The position numbers were made by a program, and so were the translations under genes. A stretch of DNA of 7,845 nucleotides, from NCBI GenBank assembly GCA_026989715.1, contig JALSIU010000348.1, positions 1-7,845 on the forward strand. The letters are read 5' to 3'. This DNA comes from Methylomonas sp. Its GTDB lineage: Bacteria > Pseudomonadota > Gammaproteobacteria > Methylococcales > Methylomonadaceae. Positions within the stretch are counted from its first letter, which is position 1. Each line of letters begins with the position of its first letter. The notes beneath the pieces were generated by a model, which saw only the letters and a list, made by a program, of their open reading frames with translations, did not search any database and had not been told where the DNA came from. Of this stretch, positions 5,547 through 7,845 are shown piece by piece.

Positions 5547-7845
5547 ATGAAGCTGATACCGAAGATTTTGATTGCACTATTGATAGTGTTGTTACTTGCT
5601 TACTATTCAATTGATTTCTTATTAAATTTTTGGTGGTTTAGTTCTCTAAAATTAGGAACTTTTTATCTTTTACGCGAAAGTTACGCCGGTTTAGTGATGG
5701 TCGGCACAACGCTCGTGGTTGCAGGGTTTGTCTATTTTAATTTAGCGTATGCAGCGCGAACATTGAGTGCATCAACTGTTAAGCCGTTAAAGGGCTTACC
5801 AGGGGGGATGTTGCGGCAGCGCATCGTGCTGTTTTGTTTTTCGGTATTCGTGGTCATACCGCTTTTAGAGCCTGTATACAGCCATTGGGAGCGTTTTTTA
5901 CTCTTTTATTTTGGGGTAAGCTCTGAATTAAGCGATCCTGTTTATGCCAACAATATTAGTTACTATTTATTTTCCTATCCTGTTTATCAGCTTGTACAAG
6001 CTGAATTATTATGGATATTGGGATTGATATTGGTTTTGGTCGGCTGTTTGTATTATTTTGTTTATAGGAAGCACCACGATAACTTAGCTGGTTTTCCTCT
6101 AGCGGCTAAATCACATTTGGCAAGTTTGCTTGCACTATTAGTACTAATAGAGGCGTGGTCCATTGCTTTACAACGTATTGCTTTATTGTACGAAGACCGG
6201 CATCTGCCTGTTTTTTATGGGCCTGGCTTTGTGGAGATGAATTATCGCTTACCCTTGATAGGCTTGAGTTTTTTATTGTTTTTAGCCACCACGGTGGCGA
6301 CTATTTATTTTATCTATCGGGGAAGTAAAGGCAAATGGGCACTGGGCTTAGGTATGGCCTATTTGTTGGTTTTGGGGTTAAAGCACGTTGATTTTATCCC
6401 TAATATGATTGATGACTATTATGTTGCCCCTAATCCCGTTGCAACTGAGGCACGTTATATGCGCGACCATATTCAGGCAACGAGTGATGCATTTGACTTT
6501 TCTGATGTTAAGGAAATAAATTATGCTTTGGTTTCATCGCTGACAGAAAATATCAGTGTTGAAATTAAACGCGAATTACATAATATTCCACTTTGGGACA
6601 ATGATTTGCTGGTACCTGTTTATGAACAACTGCAAAGTATTCGCCCTTATTTTAATTTTAATACCGTGGCGGTTGACCGCTATTTTCTTGCCGGCAGTCA
6701 CCATCAAGTCAATGTCGCCGCGCGTGAGCTAGATTATAATAATCTCCCCGCAGAAGCACAGAACTGGCGTAATCAGCATTTAGTCTATACCCATGGCTAT
6801 GGATTGGTGATGTCACCTTCACATCAGTTGGGTAACCGGCCGATGCAGTGGTATCGGTATAATTTTGCGCAGGGAGAGCATGATAAAAAACTTGCCTTAC
6901 AGCAGCCGGAAATATTTTATGGTTTAGCCGATTATCCCTATGCTATTGTCCCTAATGCAGAGTTGCCGCCATCTACCGATAAAACGGCGGGGGATATGAG
7001 TACTGATTATCAAGGTACGGGTGGTTTGCCGATTGCTTCTTTATTAACAAAAGCAGTGCTTTCTGCTTTTTTTAAGGATGAGCGTATCTTTTTTTCAGCG
7101 GCGATTAACCCGCAAAGTCGTATTTTAGTGCGGCGTAATATATTGCAACGCATTCAAGTGATTGCGCCGTTTTTAGCACTGAGTAAAGACCCTTACCCCG
7201 TGGTGGTGCATAATAAAATCTATTGGATTGTAGATGCTTATACTTATTCTGACCGTTATCCATTAGTTGAACCTATTGCTTTACCCGGCACTGTTCAGCA
7301 AGATATAAAATTAAATTATGCGCGTAACTCAGTCAAAATTATTGTTGATGCTTATAATGGCTCGGTTGATTTTTATGTGGTAGATACGCAAGACCCGTTA
7401 ATTAAAACGTATCAAAAATTGTATCCTAGTCTTTTTAAAGCAATCAGTGCGGTACCAAAACCTTTTATTAAACATTTTAGCTATCCGCAAGCCTGGTTTG
7501 CGCTACAAATGCGCTTATATGCTCGCTATCATCAAAAAGAGCCGGAAACCTTTTATCAGCAAAATGAGACTTTAGCGTTTTCAGTAATGGATGGCAAGCC
7601 GGTCTCGCCTTATTATTTAACCATTGATATAGAAGAGCTGTTGCAAGTACCACCGGCAGAACGACAAAAGTTTATTTTAGTGAGCCCACTGTCCCCCATT
7701 GGGCGAGAAAATTTGGATTCACTCGCCATTGCCGGCTGTTTAAAGCCCGTACATTGTGATGCGCATTATCAGGGGGATATTTATGTGTATAAATTTTCTA
7801 AAGAGATTCAAGTGGAAGGCCCTGGACAAATTAGTGCTTTAATGA
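5547..7845 (+). CDS. UPF0182 (COG1615) family membrane protein, 3' end cut by window edge
   Basis: Large integral membrane protein of a widespread family with no established function. The first 766 codons are present and open. Full members run to about 900 residues, so roughly the last sixth lies outside. About seven membrane segments are visible near residues 4-26, 47-69, 91-110, 153-173, 190-212, 235-257 and 263-282. A long soluble part from about 290 follows, probably outside the cytoplasm. Family patterns seen include VAPNPVATEARYMRDHI (293-309), LWDNDLLVPVYEQLQSIRPYFNF, AARELD then HLVYTHGYGLVMSP (about 411-424), SRILVRRNILQRIQVIAPFLALSKDPYPVV and IYWIVDAYTYSDRYP. The sequence ends in VEGPGQISALM, matching the family's conserved GP.Q stretch before the missing C-terminal region. 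ATG 5547 has only a weak GGGA (5533-5536) as ribosome binding site. Family call is firm, function unknown. Confidence 0.93.
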   Translation, partial: MKLIPKILIALLIVLLLAYYSIDFLLNFWWFSSLKLGTFYLLRESYAGLVMVGTTLVVAGFVYFNLAYAARTLSASTVKPLKGLPGGMLRQRIVLFCFSVFVVIPLLEPVYSHWERFLLFYFGVSSELSDPVYANNISYYLFSYPVYQLVQAELLWILGLILVLVGCLYYFVYRKHHDNLAGFPLAAKSHLASLLALLVLIEAWSIALQRIALLYEDRHLPVFYGPGFVEMNYRLPLIGLSFLLFLATTVATIYFIYRGSKGKWALGLGMAYLLVLGLKHVDFIPNMIDDYYVAPNPVATEARYMRDHIQATSDAFDFSDVKEINYALVSSLTENISVEIKRELHNIPLWDNDLLVPVYEQLQSIRPYFNFNTVAVDRYFLAGSHHQVNVAARELDYNNLPAEAQNWRNQHLVYTHGYGLVMSPSHQLGNRPMQWYRYNFAQGEHDKKLALQQPEIFYGLADYPYAIVPNAELPPSTDKTAGDMSTDYQGTGGLPIASLLTKAVLSAFFKDERIFFSAAINPQSRILVRRNILQRIQVIAPFLALSKDPYPVVVHNKIYWIVDAYTYSDRYPLVEPIALPGTVQQDIKLNYARNSVKIIVDAYNGSVDFYVVDTQDPLIKTYQKLYPSLFKAISAVPKPFIKHFSYPQAWFALQMRLYARYHQKEPETFYQQNETLAFSVMDGKPVSPYYLTIDIEELLQVPPAERQKFILVSPLSPIGRENLDSLAIAGCLKPVHCDAHYQGDIYVYKFSKEIQVEGPGQISALM

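Overview
The window reads as chromosomal housekeeping and accessory DNA from a moderately AT-leaning proteobacterium, most likely a gammaproteobacterium. The MoaC, MoaE, pyrophosphatase and DUF2797 products all resemble gammaproteobacterial forms: MoaC keeps E. coli residue numbering, and MoaE has the LEHYPGMTEK signature. The lineage cannot be fixed further from sequence alone. No tRNA, rRNA, insertion sequence, CRISPR array or phage gene was seen.

Left part (1-1932), molybdenum/tungsten metabolism. On the minus strand moaC is followed, 4 bases after its stop, by a TupB-type tungstate ABC permease that runs off the left edge with only its last few residues missing. Divergently, across 69 bases, moaD and moaE lie on the plus strand with a 4-base overlap. 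MoaC makes cyclic pyranopterin monophosphate, and MoaD and MoaE form molybdopterin synthase. The oxyanion permease would feed the same cofactor pathway. MoaD is odd: its conserved Gly-Gly tail is followed by Leu-Gln instead of being the C-terminus.

Middle (1939-2523). A 12-bp-stem hairpin lies between the convergent moaE and ppa (family I inorganic pyrophosphatase). ppa has a good sigma70-like promoter.

Right-middle (2694-4487). A tight plus-strand cluster holds three genes. The first is a DUF2797 protein with eight clustered cysteines and a GIY-YIG-like stretch. The second is a peptide deformylase overlapping it by 4 bases. The third, 13 bases on, is a small zinc deaminase that strikingly resembles yeast-type cytosine deaminase (FCY1), including its substrate-contact residues.

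Right (4543-7845). A secreted cyclophilin-type prolyl isomerase carries an extra C-terminal domain of about 108 residues. After an 83-base gap with a C8 tract comes the first 766 codons of a UPF0182 (COG1615) membrane protein, cut by the window edge.

There is no clearly novel multi-gene system here. The most notable observations are the MoaD tail, the FCY1-like deaminase, the DUF2797-def coupling, and the cyclophilin fusion.
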